In this document: piece after piece, positions 10,912 to 24,229 of the stretch
Layout of the letters: each line of letters begins with the position of its first letter
Numbering within the stretch: position 1 is the first letter of the stretch
NCBI GenBank assembly: GCA_003640385.1
Contig: RCAB01000007.1
Coordinates: 310,001-374,000, forward strand
Direction of reading: 5' to 3'
From: Setaria digitata
Taxonomy: Eukaryota > Nematoda > Chromadorea > Rhabditida > Setariidae
Length of the DNA: 64,000 nucleotides
Program-made: the position numbers and the translations under genes
Notes under the pieces: model-generated
The model's database searches: none
What the model was told of the DNA's origin: nothing
Seen by the model: the letters and a program-made list of their open reading frames with translations, nothing else

Positions 10912-13024
10912 CAATAAAATTCCAAATTTGACGGTTTTATTGACGCTCGCTGAGACAGTATTTTCCTTTTTTTTTTTCATTTAAGGTATTGCAGTGATGA
11001 ATAATCCATCATTAAATGCCTCAACCAGCGTTGCATTTTATATTTTTTAGCTCTCGTAAATATATCTAAATGGTAGGAAGCTTAAATACGGAAGTACGAG
11101 GAACAGAGATAACTATAGGGTCAAAGGGTAAATAATGAAAAGTAAAAAATGAAGACAATGAGGGAAAAGGTACAACTATATGTTTATGGGAAATATTAGA
11201 GGTCATTACTTCCAGTTTCTTCTGCAGCAACAGCCGTAGCATATTCTACGAAAGAAAAATCGAAATAACAGCGACACAGATGACTCCCCCTGTGGATGAC
11301 AGGTAAGGGGATTTGTATCTTGCGGTCATCTGAATCAGTAGTAATTCATAATGAAATGTTTGTCACATGACATTATGAAAATTCAGATTTATCTGGCAGC
11401 ATTTTTCAGAAAAGTGAAATCGATAGTTGAAGAAACACTGTCACTGTTATCACCACTGCTATTCACACTTTTACATCTTCAAAAAAAAGAATTGTTCAAA
11501 GAACGAATTATCGACAAAACTTTTAGATTTCCAAAGTCGCTTATGCCTTAAGTTAAGGAAACTCCGCAGGGAAATCGCCAAAACAATGATGACTGATAAT
11601 TCACAAAAGGTTTTTCCGTTTTCCTAGAGGTATTAGTCAACTGCCAGCTACTTAGTTGTTCTACTTTACCGAAAAATATTTTTTTTGTTCATGATGGGAA
11701 AGGAATATTAAAGGGATCTGCTAAAAAAAAAAAAAAAAAAAAAATGTTACAATAGTACTACCTTTCAAATAGGGGAATGCCGCTTATAGGCAAATAATTT
11801 TTTATTTTTAAACATGTTCTAGATAAAAGTTAAAATTTCAAATATTTCTAACATTTACACCACCTCTCGTTTGTAAGCGTTCTGACCATCCACATACCAC
11901 CACCTGTCACTCATATTATTCCACCGCTCTACCGAACACAAGAAAATGATAACTGGAAATCAATCATAAATAAATGATCTCAGGAAACATAATAAATTAT
12001 GAGTTATTGGCATAGCTCACTTATTTACTATCAAATAATCAAATGTGTAGAAAAAGTAAAGTGGTAAGAAGAACTCCAATGATCTTTTGCTTCAGTATTA
12101 TTATTGCTATTCCCAAGATTAATTGGACTACTTCTCCAACACTTCAAGATGTTCCTCTCACTGCTCAAGAACTATTTTTACACTTCGACTACCTACAAAC
12201 ACCTCTTTTCAGTTATAATTATAGGCTTTACAAATTAATGACTTTTTTGATATTCAAAAATTCTGCACAATTTTAGTCCCATCTTAATTTAAATGAATGC
12301 TTCCTCGACAAGCATCTTGAAATGGAACTCAACTTTTTCTTAAGAATTTCGAAATGCTATTTAAAGTCATTAGAATATTTTGGAGAATATGAAGGATAGA
12401 ATCATTGTAGCAATATTAAATGAAGCGAAAATTCTCCGGGGGCCTCAATACGCTATATACTGGATTGAAAATTGCCCTCTTGAGTCTCTTTATAAAGCTA
12501 AATAGAGAAGTGGTTAGGGCAAAGAAACAATTCATAGGATGAAGACTGTCACATATTCTCGATCTTATCATCCTTAATTACCATTCTTAATTAGTGATAT
12601 AAGGATCAGAATATCAGTAAACTGTTACTAATGCCTGACATTGTTCCCCTATTGCCTTACCTTATTCTCTTGTCAATGTTCAACAACTTAATGGCATCAA
12701 CACGACACATCATAAAATTAATCTAATTACTTTCTGAAGACTTCTACTACTGTAGTGCTACAACTTACTTGCAAGTAATGACACTTGAAAAGTAATTAGC
12801 GCTGAATTTTTACCAAGAACAATCTGAGCATCGTCTTTACTGATCACAGAAATCCTATGAGATGGCGATTTTCATAATGGTTTTATTTGAGCATTCATGA
12901 AATTCGAACATTTTAGCAGAGCGCGATTCTTACTGTTGGAACCGTATGAATGATAAAGTTTTGGGTATGTGTTTGAGGTTCGTTTTGTCGAGTTTTCCGT
13001 CTTTTGTCGCTTGTGACATACTAG

Positions 13025-13053
13025 ACACGTCACGCACGTCGGGGTCACGTACG
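13025..13053. promoter_or_regulatory. ACGT-core cluster, possible bZIP/bHLH sites upstream of the RRM gene
   Basis: In under 30 bp there are four ACGT cores (cacgtca, cacgtc, cacgta, tacgtc) including ACGTCA and GTCACGT, in otherwise CpG-poor AT-rich DNA. ACGT cores are bound by bZIP (CRE-like) and some bHLH factors. A promoter role is inferred from position only. Confidence 0.3.
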
Positions 13054-13509
13054 TCTCTGATTTTTGTCAGTCTATTGTCTGTTTGAAGATGCTCTGTTAC
13101 TGTGACAAACAAGATTTACAGTGCTTTAAAGCTTTTTACCAGTCATTTTACTTCCATCCGTACCATATCTATTGCATAAGTGATTCATCTTCTCGATAGT
13201 CTTCATTTGTTGAGTTTTATTAGCATGATATAAAAATTTGGTTACATTAAAATGTTCACTTTTATTGAATAACTACCAGTCCACCTTTGGTGGCCACATT
13301 TCTCCATCTTCTTTTCATTCTTTTTTCTTAGGGACTTGAAGAATAAAAATTATTGCATATTCTCTTCTTGTTATCTTGCCGTGTTTTCTTTGAATTGAAT
13401 TTCTTTGTCCGCATATCAAAGAAAATTACCATTTTTATACATATCTTCATGTGGTATAACTTTTTGCATAACGTTTGCTTCAATTAGATTTCCTTGAGAA
13501 CAGCAAAAT

Positions 13510-16500
13510 ATGGACGAGGAAGAATTATTACTGGAAACACCGAGCACATTCGTAAGTTCATTTCTTGAAAACGATCATTTTAATTAGATCAATACTTATG
13601 TTGCTTTGCCTGTACATAATTTTATAGAAAAGCTTTTCTGTTTGTTTGATGAGCAAGCTTTGCATTAATGGAAAGTGGTTCACTTCCCATTCTGTACTGA
13701 TAGACTTATATATTTCTGTTCAAGTATTCGTCCACATACATGTGCAAACTCTAGCTGCATGGTATAGCATTAATCAACTGTGTTGGACTTTATAGTTTGC
13801 CATTTATTTTAATACTTGGAATGAAATCTGGGACTATTTCATAGCGCATATTTCTAGGATGTTAGTAATCTGAGTGAATTGGACGAATCAGCAATTTTGG
13901 GAGATGATGACATTCAGGAGGAAGGAAGTATAAAAGATGAAGTTGTGGAGCACCATGAAGAAACCGAAGAACTTGACTATGACGAAGATTTGGAAGCCGA
14001 AAAAGCGCCACGTTCATCAAAATTTACTTCTGAGCGAGTATGTCCGTGATGCTATATCATTCTTCTGGTTGGGTAAAATTAAAATTTAACCATAACACTG
14101 ATATAAGAAACAACGAATAATTCTTAGAGGAATATCTCAGCTCTGCTTCTGTTTTAGGCATTATTGCAGAGGCGTTCTTTGATGAACGAAGCACTGTCAA
14201 AGCGAGAAGATCAAAATCGAAATACTGCGACAAACAGTGCTTCATTCAGCAAATCGGTAGTACGTTTTACTCTCGTTTCAGTATAATATATGTTTGCTTG
14301 TCGTGTTGGTTTTTATTGTTTGTAATTTATTTTTAGAGGCAATGTGTAAATTCACAGATTCTCAATACTTTCTTAGATTTGCATGAGATAAGTTAAAAAT
14401 ACTTGTATATTAAATTGTTTAGAAATCTTGTTGCCTTTGGTTGTGTATTTCAAAAGATTGGTTGGTTTTTGTAACAGATTAGACTTGTACTAAATTTGGA
14501 GATTTCGTCACATAATACTATAGTGGGAATCTAACACTGCGTAATTTTAAAGGTTGAACCGATGGGCTTGGAGGAAAACTCATCTGTGGCACCTCAAACG
14601 CAACCGTTGAACAGTACAACAGCAAGCACCACTCGTGTACCAAAAGTTTTCATCAATCCTCATCATCGAGGCGTAATTAGACCGCAAGGGTCAGCAACGC
14701 ATAACTGTAAGGGTATAGTCGGATAATAACAATTTGAATAAGTAGTAGGCTTATGAGTTTTTGTATCATTATTTTTGTTTCGCTATTTTTTTCTTTTTTT
14801 TTTTTGTTGGTAGTTTACTTTTTATGAAATTCTAAGTCTTGATTTTATGCGTCTTAGTACGCGTTCTGGTAATCCAGAAAGTGTTTTGCTATTGCTTTAG
14901 TCATCAGTTTTAGGCTTGCATTAGTGAAATAAAGCTTATGTAATTACATTTGCTAAAAAGGCTGCTCTGAATAGTAAGATTTGGGTTCCTGCTAATACCA
15001 TTCTTAAATCAGCTAATCTTGAATTTCATATTTTTTAAACCACTTGCAGTACCACTGCCATGGGAAGCTGCAGTTAGAGTTCCTAGTGTACCCGGGTTGC
15101 GACATCCGGTAACTCTTCCTCCACCGAACAGTATGGCAATATTACCCCAAGTGTCACATTCTCTTCCGTTTCCTGTAAGTTTATTGTTACATATGAGCAC
15201 ACCCTTTCTCAAGCAAAATATTAATGAGGTATAAAATCTTCTTGAATAAGAAATATCTGTTGAAAATATTTCTCCGATACCTGAAACAAGCAGACTTGAT
15301 CTTGTGCGTCTTTCGCGGGCATCTACCAAGAGCGCTCTTCAATGAAAGATCTCCGAAGAGGTTAAGGATGCCTATGACCAAACATCCTTCTACTTGATTG
15401 AGTTGTCTATTGGAACTAATTGTGTTTGTCAGTTATAGGACTTCTTAGATCTTTCAGGTTTCAGAAAAATACCTCGTGTTTTGACACTACCCATATAAAT
15501 TACTTATCGCCTTGCGATAAATGTCATTGCGATTATAAAAATGTCGAAACTATAAGTATGCATCAACCTTTATCAATAACCTTTTGATTGTCTTAAATAG
15601 TCATTATTATTCGGATTAAAATCCTCATTCCTGTAAATTTTAGTATTTCCAGTATACATTTAAAATAATTTTATACATATGGCTGTTGAACATTTACAAG
15701 TTTCATGTTTCAGATCGTTCCGTCTTCATCTACGGATTTTTCACGTCCACCACCACAAATAATGCCACTTCCGAACTATTCAACACCACCCCCCTCTATT
15801 TATCCTAATCAGTTCATGGCAGAATCTGTTGGTCTAATTCCATCTGTTGGACAGTGGGACCAAATGGTGGAAGGCTTTCTGCGCCGCACAACGGCTCGCA
15901 GTAGATCTCGCTTCTCACGTTCACCACGTTCTTCTTCTTCTTCACGTTCAAGGTTTTAGCACATAAATCATTTCAAGAGTTCTTCATGTTTTATAATCTG
16001 GTTAAATTATTTGTTATTTGTTGTACATTTATCCTCTGAATTCGATCAGTAAGTGTTGTAATTATTCAAATTTCCCTCCATTTTTTCTATTTGCTCTATG
16101 ACAAATTCTACTGCCTTAATTCATTTCATTTCTAAATAATCAAATAATTCAAAAATATTGATGTTTCTAAGTAATAAGGGGTTTTTTCGTCGGATTTCTT
16201 TTCGATTTTTAATTTATTTGTTTTGCGTTAAATAGAAGCCAGAACTGATGATTTGATGGTAGAAGTATTCCATATTATTTATTTCCAGCTGATCCAATTA
16301 ATTCATATTTAATTCACAGATCACGTTCATACTCATCTCATTCCTCAAGTTCTACAGTAACTTCACGTTCCTCATCGCGTTCACCTTATCGCCGTGTTCA
16401 TTCGCATAGTCGCCGTTCATCTTCACGTCGTCCATTTAGCTATCGGTCGAGGTCTATATTTTTTAACGCATTTCTTATGTTACTTTACACTTTCTCTGGT

Positions 16501-18178
16501 TGAGTTCAGCTTAGATTCCTTTAAGTATTGATAATTCTAATAATATTTGTCACTCTGTGTATTGAATTTTAGGGTGTTTCAGCTTGATTGAAATTAGGAA
16601 TGTTTTTTGTTCCCGTTTTCTTTCGAGGAAAGTTTTTGGTATTTTAGAAATGAGACGATTCGTCGACGTCCTGGAGATCGTTTGAGACAGTCTACCGATG
16701 GTCGTAGGGAGGCGACATATCATTCTGATCGCACCAGAAGTCGTGTAAATGATGTAGCGAAGCAGGCTAGTTACTCAAATGTCTCTGAAGCTTATCCTAT
16801 CCTTTTTATTAGGATATGGTGTTTGGTATTTTTTTATTCGAAATTTTAATTGCTTCAGGAAAAAACAATCGAATGTGCGAAAGCAATTGGTTTGGATAGT
16901 GAATACTTGACAAAGCTGGAGGAGCAGAAAAAAATGCGCGAAGTAATTTTGCGTAAAAAAGAGGAACGACGCATTCAAACTGTCCAGCGCCTTGGAGGAC
17001 CAATTTCTGTATCCGATGATAAGTCTGCGAGACAGTTGAGCCGTGCTAGTAATTTTGGTGAACGACGAATTGAACGGAGCCGAAGAATTGATGAAGAACA
17101 CTCTAGAAGACATAAATTTGACAGTAGGACACGAAAAACTAGTGGAATTCGAAATGGTAGAAAGGAACCTGTGAGTGGTGTAAGTAATGATGCATCACGA
17201 GGAGCGGCTAACAGTATTGGAATGGAAGCCTCAGCTTGTGCAGAAAAAGGTGTAGCTACTAGTAGTAATATTATGCAAAAGGTGGAGCCTACAGCAACAG
17301 CAAATGATCCCAGCATGGAACAAATAGCGACAGGAGTTACTGCTGCTACAGCAACTACACTAACATCAGTTCGCCGTGCTAAACGAGAGAATGAACAGAA
17401 TCCGGAAAGAATACGAAAGAAAAAGGCTTATTTAGCTGTTGTTGTTAACTCGTTAAATCAAGCTCCGATTAATGTAGACAGAATCCGGATCATCGCTGAA
17501 ACTGTTGGACCAACCAAGGTATCTTAGGTTTTTCTGTAAATTATTATTGTGATTGTTCAACGTGTGGGAGAAATACGTAGGGACTAGTGCATGAGGATGC
17601 TTTTTATGGATTGAAAGGATCGAAGGTTTGTTCTGTTGAAAGAATTATAAAATACAAAATCATTCTATTGTTTAGAAAGTGTGGCGATCATCAGAGAATA
17701 CCGTGTCACTTATTTTTGAAGAACATGAGAGCGCGAAGAAATTCATGTTTCATTATCACAAGTTCGTTCATTTTCCACAATTCATAATAATAATCAGTTC
17801 TCCACTACAGCTGTTATCCTTATTCACTAATCTACTATTATCAAGCACTTGATAAAATACAGATCGCTGTAATAAGGGTGTACATTAATTAGATAGAGAA
17901 ATAGTGGAGGAAAGATTCGCTCAGAACTAATTAAGACCAGTAATAAGGTTCGTAAAAGAAACTTTTTTAACATTTTCCACACTTTTGAAAAAGTGTCTGA
18001 GACACTGTTTGTTGGAAGGTGATGGGTGATGCTTCATTTTTAATAATTTAATAAAAGCAGCTATTTATTGAGCTTATTACTGATTGTTTTTTTTTTCTCT
18101 TTTAGCCGAGTAATTCATGGTGTGCAACTTACTGTAACGCTGCAGAAACTATTCGCCAATTTGACCGAACTTCCGTGA
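13510..18178 (+). CDS. Acidic, SR-rich protein with C-terminal RRM (RBM33-like, 628 aa)
   Basis: Exons 13510-13551, 13858-14037, 14158-14256, 14553-14706, 15050-15174, 15714-15952, 16320-16451, 16648-16744, 16859-17518, 17676-17761 and 18106-18178 (TGA) keep one frame. Parts in order: acidic N-terminus (1-74, many Asp/Glu); a FINPHHRG motif (about 140-147) recalling the NPHFKG motif of RBM33; Pro-rich segment; Arg/Ser repeats (about 260-325); a charged helix LEEQKKMREVILRKKEERR (about 374-392); low-complexity linker; and an RRM (about 545-620) with beta1 YLAVVVNSL, an RNP1-like strand NTVSLIFEEH and beta4 LTVTLQKL. RBM33 acts in nuclear mRNA export and m6A regulation; the role here is inferred. 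The exon-8 donor is ambiguous (16745 or 16781, both phase 0). A phase-0 45-nt exon at 17581-17625 and alternative downstream exons are listed separately. AATAAA near 18464 could end this form. Confidence 0.75.
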
Positions 18179-19886
18179 AAAAGATCTCCGTTGCTGCTGA
18201 TGAGGTTTGATGGAATTTCCTTCAGTTGACAAAAAAAAAGGTGTCGGTTGGTAGCTATTCATTTCAGACGTTATCTCATGAATTCCGGCAGTATCACTGA
18301 ATTTGTAGGTTTTGATAGCTGTAATAAGGGAAATATCACATGAGACTAGTTGAAGACAAGTTCAAATTGGTTCATTCGCTTTTCAGCTATGGATTTTGTG
18401 AAAAGGACAGCGATTGTAATAATATATAGTTGGTAAAGTTAGTAATATAGTAGTAGCTAAAGTAATAAAATGTTGTAATTTCTGCAGTTTTTTTTTTCTT
18501 TTTTGCTTACATTTCACATTCAGATTATTCTTATTTGTCACGTTAAGAAATAGTTGAGTTGCTCCTATTTTAATTTCAGTATTCCGGGAAAAAGTATAAT
18601 TTGATTGTTGAGAAGCACGTAAGTGCTATATTATTTTATCTGAGTCATTTTTAGCTATTTACACATGAGGAGTGATTGGATTTATGTATTTTATTATTTT
18701 GTTGCCGTATTTCTTTTTCTTTTGGGATGGTAAACATGTTGGTTTTTGACTTTAATTTTTGCTAATTTCGGAAGCATAATTTCATTGAAGCTCACAACCC
18801 AATTTTGTTAATTTTGTTAAGTCTTGTTTTTAACAAAATCTATTTAACATTGATTAATCGTGAATGTTTATATATTTTAATAATTTGATGCCGTATTTCC
18901 CCTTCTTTTAGAACGCAAATTATATTCACTTTTAGCGCAGGAGTCTTTTTTTTTTTTTTTTTTTTTTTTTTGTTTGCTTTAATCTTCGAAACATTTGGGA
19001 GTTAATTTCGTGAAATTTGCATTCCACCTTGCTAGTGAATATTTGCTCCTGTTATGAAAAGTTAAGGATTCCTCTCAAATCAGGTTTTTGTTCTGGCTGC
19101 GAAGTGTTGAAGGAATTGTTTACCATTTTTCATGATTCACGGCTATTAGTTTATACGTTGCATCTTTGAATTTCATGTTGTTATAAGTTATACTTTGCTT
19201 TTAACTTTTTCTTTTATGAAGTCTGCTCTCTTACAATTTTTATTCAAATCGAGGAACACTGGATTGGGCTTGAACATGACTCTATATTCGTACTTTCAAT
19301 TATTTATTCAGCTCTTTGCTCTTGATCGTTCTCTTTTGTTCCTGAAATTCTTAAAAAAAAACGTTTCATAAAGATCCTCTTTGGTAATAGATAGAATGAT
19401 TCCTTGACTATATGTCGTGAAACTTGATTTGATTATGCATTGTTTGTTCTAAAGAACTGTCGTTTTCGATTACTGTTGTGTTTCTGAGGCATATTACTGT
19501 CATATAAACTACCATTGCATCTCTCGTTCTCTCATTTTATTAAACAAAGCTTGGAACCTCGTTAGATTTCTCATGGTTCCTTTTAACTGTGTGAAAATTC
19601 AGCTCCTCACTACTTTACATCGATGTTTTAAAAGTTGGCTTTTCGAAGTTTTGAATATCTTTAAATACGCCGCACAGTGTCGCTATGTATTACCACAATA
19701 ACCTGTGGATATCTAACTAAATCGATGCCAGTTAATTTAATCCCTAACAGTATATTCATATAATATGATCGACGGTTCTTAGTGATTACGGGTGTAAAGA
19801 AATCTCAGTCATCGTGACGTCTTTTTAATTCCTGTATACTGCTATTTTATCGTTTTCAGCACTGGCTTACTGTAATCAACGAGTAG
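17581..19886 (+). CDS. Possible alternative 3' exons of the RRM gene (dual-frame exon)
   Basis: A second chain of phase-0 exons continues from the exon ending at 17518: 17581-17625 (GLVHEDAFYGLKGSK), 18106-18204, 18580-18618 (YSGKKYNLIVEKH) and 19860-19886 (HWLTVINE, TAG). All have GT-AG borders, with AATAAA at 19895-19900 just after the stop. The exon at 18106 uses the same acceptor as the main form but another frame (SWCATYCNAAETIRQFD...), stays open for 33 codons, and with the next exon again gives an RRM-like order (WCATYCN strand, helix, KYNLIVEK strand). So two different RRM halves might be made by alternative splicing. It may be coincidence: the main frame gives the better RRM. Confidence 0.35.
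18464..18469 (+). terminator. Polyadenylation signal AATAAA (main form of RRM gene)
   Basis: AATAAA lies about 285 nt after the TGA at 18176-18178 of the main RRM-gene model. The position may be off by a base or two. Confidence 0.4.
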
Positions 19887-20982
19887 GATTGGTAAATAAA
19901 ACATGTTTTCAATTAAATACATTCTTTATCGATTTGTATAGTTTGTTTTTCAACGCAGTACCTCTTGTTGTCCCATATTTTTTGAAGTCGAGAAGACGAA
20001 CTGTAAAACATCAATACTGGTACTGAAATAAAAACTATTCTTCTGTTTGTTCAATACAGTGAAATATCGTTTTTTTTTTCTTTACCGTTCAGCAAAATTT
20101 GTGAACAGGAATGCTCACTAACGATAATGGAAAGAACCGTGTTTAACCAAGTCCTTTTTCCTTGTTATCTGACAGTTTCTTTGAAGTTTCTCGATATTTG
20201 TGAATGCATTTTATACGATATTAAACAATATATAGAGTGGAAAGATGAACAACAGACGATGATAGGGGAAGGTGGGTTGTGATTTTCACCCATCAAACAC
20301 GACCCGTGATCAACTCTCCTAAACAGGGATTGATACCTAACATTTTTAGCCAAGTTTGACGCTCTTTATATGTGGTGCAAAGCTATTTTAAGTATAGGAA
20401 AACACCGAAAATCATATGATTTATTCTAAATATAATAAAAATAAAACTCATCCTCTTTTACCCCTCCTTCCATTACGGAAAAATAAGCGAAGCATAGATT
20501 TTCACCATTCTTACAAGTGAGCCCAGAAATGAATAATAAAGCAATCAGTTGATCTCGAGAATGGGATCATTAACATATAACTAATATAAAAAGCACCTAG
20601 TGATCTGATAAATCAAAGTAAAATATGCTGACAAGAGGCCTAGAAATATGAATGTATCATTATTATTTAAAACCAAAAGACTTCTGAGCCGAAGCATCGT
20701 TTCATCAAAAATATTACGTCAACAGCACCATCAGTATTTAATCCGTTTCACAATATCACTGAAATTTTTGGAACTTCAAACTGTTCTTGGAAATGGTTTG
20801 GAATGGTAAGTGCTGAAACCTCCAAAACGTAACAAAAAAGTAACACGGGCAGTCAGGAGGATCTCAGATTCTTCAATCTGCATTTGACAGACTTTAAAGA
20901 AGAGGTGTTCTACAAATCCTAGGTCTTGGTAATAAAAGCATTACATGATTCTTTATTTCTTCGCTAAACCTAGATTAAAACC
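19887..20982. other. Convergent intergenic region
   Basis: Lies between the 3' ends of the plus-strand RRM gene and the minus-strand RED gene. AATAAA at 19895-19900 (plus) and TTTATT at 20952-20957 (minus-strand AATAAA, 26 nt after the RED stop) fit two convergent transcripts. Nothing else is recognised. Confidence 0.6.
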
Positions 20983-23900
20983 TTACGATCTTTGGCCTTC
21001 TATTTTTCGTTTTTCAAGTATTTTAGTTATTTCCGAGAATTCACGATCCAACTTATGCTTCTCTCGATCTGGAGCACTTTTCCTTGTTTTCCGTCCATCA
21101 TTTGTTTTAACTCCAAATTGATACGCAGCTCTAAAATGAGATAAAACTAACGTTAATTATCTTGTTTAACGATATAAGACGTTGCACAATTTCCGGTCAA
21201 TCTAATTTTGCGGAGTATACACCACTAAGTTAATTCAGCTGTGAAATGATCTTACTTTGGCATGGCCTCCTTTGATTCCATATATTTTTCGTAATCTTCG
21301 TGATCCTCGAAATCCCAACGTTTCACTGGACCTCGTCTATTACCCTGAAATTACTCTAAATTTTCAAATAAGAAACCTGGAATCCACTACAACAGCTTCG
21401 TTAGAAAAAACCCACATTTAATGTGGAATTCCAAACTTCTTGCGTATCTAACTTATGCAATTTCTGAAACATGAATGGTTCAATTTAAACACGGATTTTA
21501 TTGTGGATATACACTCTTAGTACTCTGCTTCCACTAACCATATCCATTTTCGAATAATCAGCTTCATCATCACTTTCTCCTGCAGCCTCATACATACCAC
21601 CTGGGTAACACTCTGCATAACCCTCCGTTTCCATGGGCACTTTTTTCTTTTTTTCTGGTGGTCCATCATTCTCCACTAATTTCACCACTTCTCTGCGTTC
21701 AACGCGCCTTTCATCATCTCTAGTACGACGTTCTCGATCTCGATCTCTGCCTCTTTCGTAATCGCGATTTCTATCACGATCACGATTCCTTTCTCTATCA
21801 CGATCTGATTCTCGATCGTCAAAGTATCTAAATTTATAACATTTTAAAACTATATGTTGATTTGAATAACGAGAAGATGGCTAAAATTCGGAAAAATTAG
21901 GGCTCGAATTAAAAAAGTCTGGAAACATGCTTGAATTTATGTTGTGAACTCCGACTTGATTTCTTTTGTTTGGAATAGTTGGAAATAAGCACACAAAGTT
22001 TCAATCATCGGAAGAGTGGTATAGGTATGGTGTTCTGAAGGACCAGCTTAACGATCAAAAAATCTATCAGCTTCAAGAGCGAAGTTACGGAATCTAAGGA
22101 TGAAAAAAAGCCCAATAAAGCGAAAAAAACCGCGTTGTATTCAGAATAAATGATAAATAGATAAACACAGTGAAAAGAAGAAAAACAAAATATTAATATT
22201 TACGAAGAAGGCTTCGGACGTTTCCGATCTCGATCTCGTCGCTCTCGATCCCGATCATTTCTCGAAACAGTAAAATCTCGCTGATCATCGAATATAGGTT
22301 GTGATGCCACCTTGACATGCTCCTCGTTTGTGCCCTCTGTTTTTTTCTTCTTTTTCTGCGTATCAGCACGTAAATATGACAAGACTTGTGTAAGTTTCTG
22401 AAAATTATGGAAAATATTGGTGAAGTCAAGATCTAGTCAAGTAATCGCTGGAGCCTCAGTAAAAAATGAAACCGAGTAACCTGGATGAGCATATTACTGG
22501 TGTTAATATCGTGAGTACTTTCTGTTGCCGGGCAATCATGAACAGATCGAAGCAATGTGGTAGGTAAATCATTGTCTTCTTCTTCCAAATCCACTACATA
22601 CGCCATGCGACCTTTCCTAAATTTCCATTATAATAAAAGATTTAAAAAGAAAAAAAAAAACAAAGATAGAACTAAATTAAAAGGAAAATATTAAACTTGG
22701 GATCTTACCTAAACAATTCATTACAAGCTGGGAGTTCATTCTGGAATAAAGCTCGATGAATATTTCGGACCATCCGATTGTCCGACTGCGGCTCGCCTTT
22801 TTGGCTGTCTTTCTAGAAAAAAACTTGCTATCTTCATTATTCTTTGAACAATAAAACAGAAACTATAAAAGACAAATTCCTTCATAACGAAAATTCGGCT
22901 TGCAGGTAAGCATACTTTATTTGCGTATAACTTGCGTGAAAATGCAAAAAAAAATTATAGGTGAATAAAAATGCGTATAACCTACATTGTACTGTGATTC
23001 CAATGCTTCGTCATTCTTTTGTTCTCTCATAGCTATTTCCGAACGAACTTTATGCAGCAACGAATAGTCCAAACCTTTCACTAAATGAGTATGTTCCATG
23101 TCGCCACCAAGATATTTGCTTTCCTGTAGATTTTTTCTTCACACTCAACCTATCAGCATCAACAGCATGCTATCACGTTGATTTTCTTTATACCAGTACT
23201 AAGAATATATCTTTTGCAAAAAAAAAGAAAACTTTCTAAAGAAATTTGGCGTGTGACGCAATGAAGTACCTGGATGGCTTGTTTCCGACGTTGCGCTGCG
23301 TCAGCTGTTGCACGCACATCACCAGGCACCGCTCGATAAGCATTATTTGCATGAAGATCATCAACAGTATCATCCTTTCCAATTCCTTTTCGTCTTTCTT
23401 CTGCTCGATCACGATAATTTTTTAAAATTTCATTCAAATTTGATGGCCCTGTAAAATTATTTCCATTTCATTTTACTTACACAGTGATACAGCTGCATCA
23501 TTTCACATTACCATTATAAATTAATGAATTAGGAGATATGCCGCTTATACTTTTCTCGTTTCTTTTTGCTTATATTATAAAGCGTCTTGTATTCTACAAC
23601 TTTCAGTGAAAGAACATGAACCTGAATGAAAGAACACAAACCAAATATGTCATCTTCGTCATCTGCACTACTTCGCTCCTTCTGTTTCTTTGCTTTTCCT
23701 GCGGTACTATAACTTCTTTTTGAACTGCAATGAAAAGGTGTTAAAAAATATAAGACCATATAGCCTTACTAATTCACTACACATCTATAACAACTCTTTT
23801 TACCAGTGAATACACTAAAGCATTTACTCAGCAGCTTGTCGGTGACTGAATGAATGAGTAGCTTGTGTCTGTGGTCCTCCATTAGCATTTGTGGATGTCT

Positions 23901-24229
23901 GAGTTGTTTTTTTCGTTAACAACTGCCGGAAATCCTCATTACGCAACGTTCCCATAGGTGCATTTCGTCTGAAAATGAATACTGTCATTCTTTAAAGAAT
24001 AATGACTGATTCTCTTTACAACCGTAAAATGTACAAGTCATAAGTTAGCTCACATAGAGGAAAATTTTGAAATGAAAATATATTAGTCCATGAGTGACAG
24101 CAAAGAATGATAGATGTAATAGTAATCAGTTGACTAATCCAAAAGCCTTCTAGTCATACAGGGTATATAAAGAAAGTTTTACCCTATAGAAGATGACGTG
24201 CCTAAGAGCTCCTTCAAGTCAGTTTCCAT
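20983..24229 (-). CDS. smu-2: RED/IK spliceosomal protein, SMU-2 orthologue (515 aa)
   Basis: Eleven minus-strand exons: 24229-24183, 23968-23828, 23724-23642, 23448-23270, 23123-22986, 22812-22709, 22616-22481, 22397-22204, 21827-21539, 21344-21256 and 21130-20983 (TAA), all in phase. Recognised from family landmarks in order: NEDFRQLL near residue 25; NYRDRAEERR; the hallmark LGGDMEHTHLVKGLDY (about 155); GRMAYVVDLEEED (about 233); KLTQVLSYLR; an Arg-Asp/Arg-Glu dipeptide tract (about 320-385, the RED repeats); YAECYP; YSKMDM; RWDFEDHEDYEKY; and AYQFGVK near the C-terminus. Human RED is about 557 aa, so the length fits. RED/SMU-2 partners SMU1 in the spliceosomal B complex and affects alternative splicing. 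The first exon (METDLKELLGTSS) is short but phase-matched and follows an aatttcag acceptor at about 24255, a likely trans-splice site. Confidence 0.95.

Larger units (their letters stand above)
10304..13509. other. Intergenic, no gene supported
   Basis: Collagen 3' UTR with AATAAA at 10462-10467, then AT-rich DNA. It holds a 12-bp perfect inverted repeat (10871-10882 and 10900-10911), a poly(A) run near 11722-11742, and an unusual CpG/ACGT-rich patch at about 13025-13053 some 460 bp upstream of the next ATG. Open frames around 11350-11630 and 12043-12276 are low-complexity or lack splice context and were not accepted. Confidence 0.55.

Noticed and set aside
15009..15381. Minus-strand ORFs opposite RRM-gene exon 5
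   Set aside because: Shadows of the plus-strand Pro-rich exon and its intron.
18946..18971. Poly(T)/poly(A) tracts as possible retrotransposed gene tails
   Set aside because: No adjoining coding remnant and no target-site duplication seen; such homopolymers are scattered through the window.
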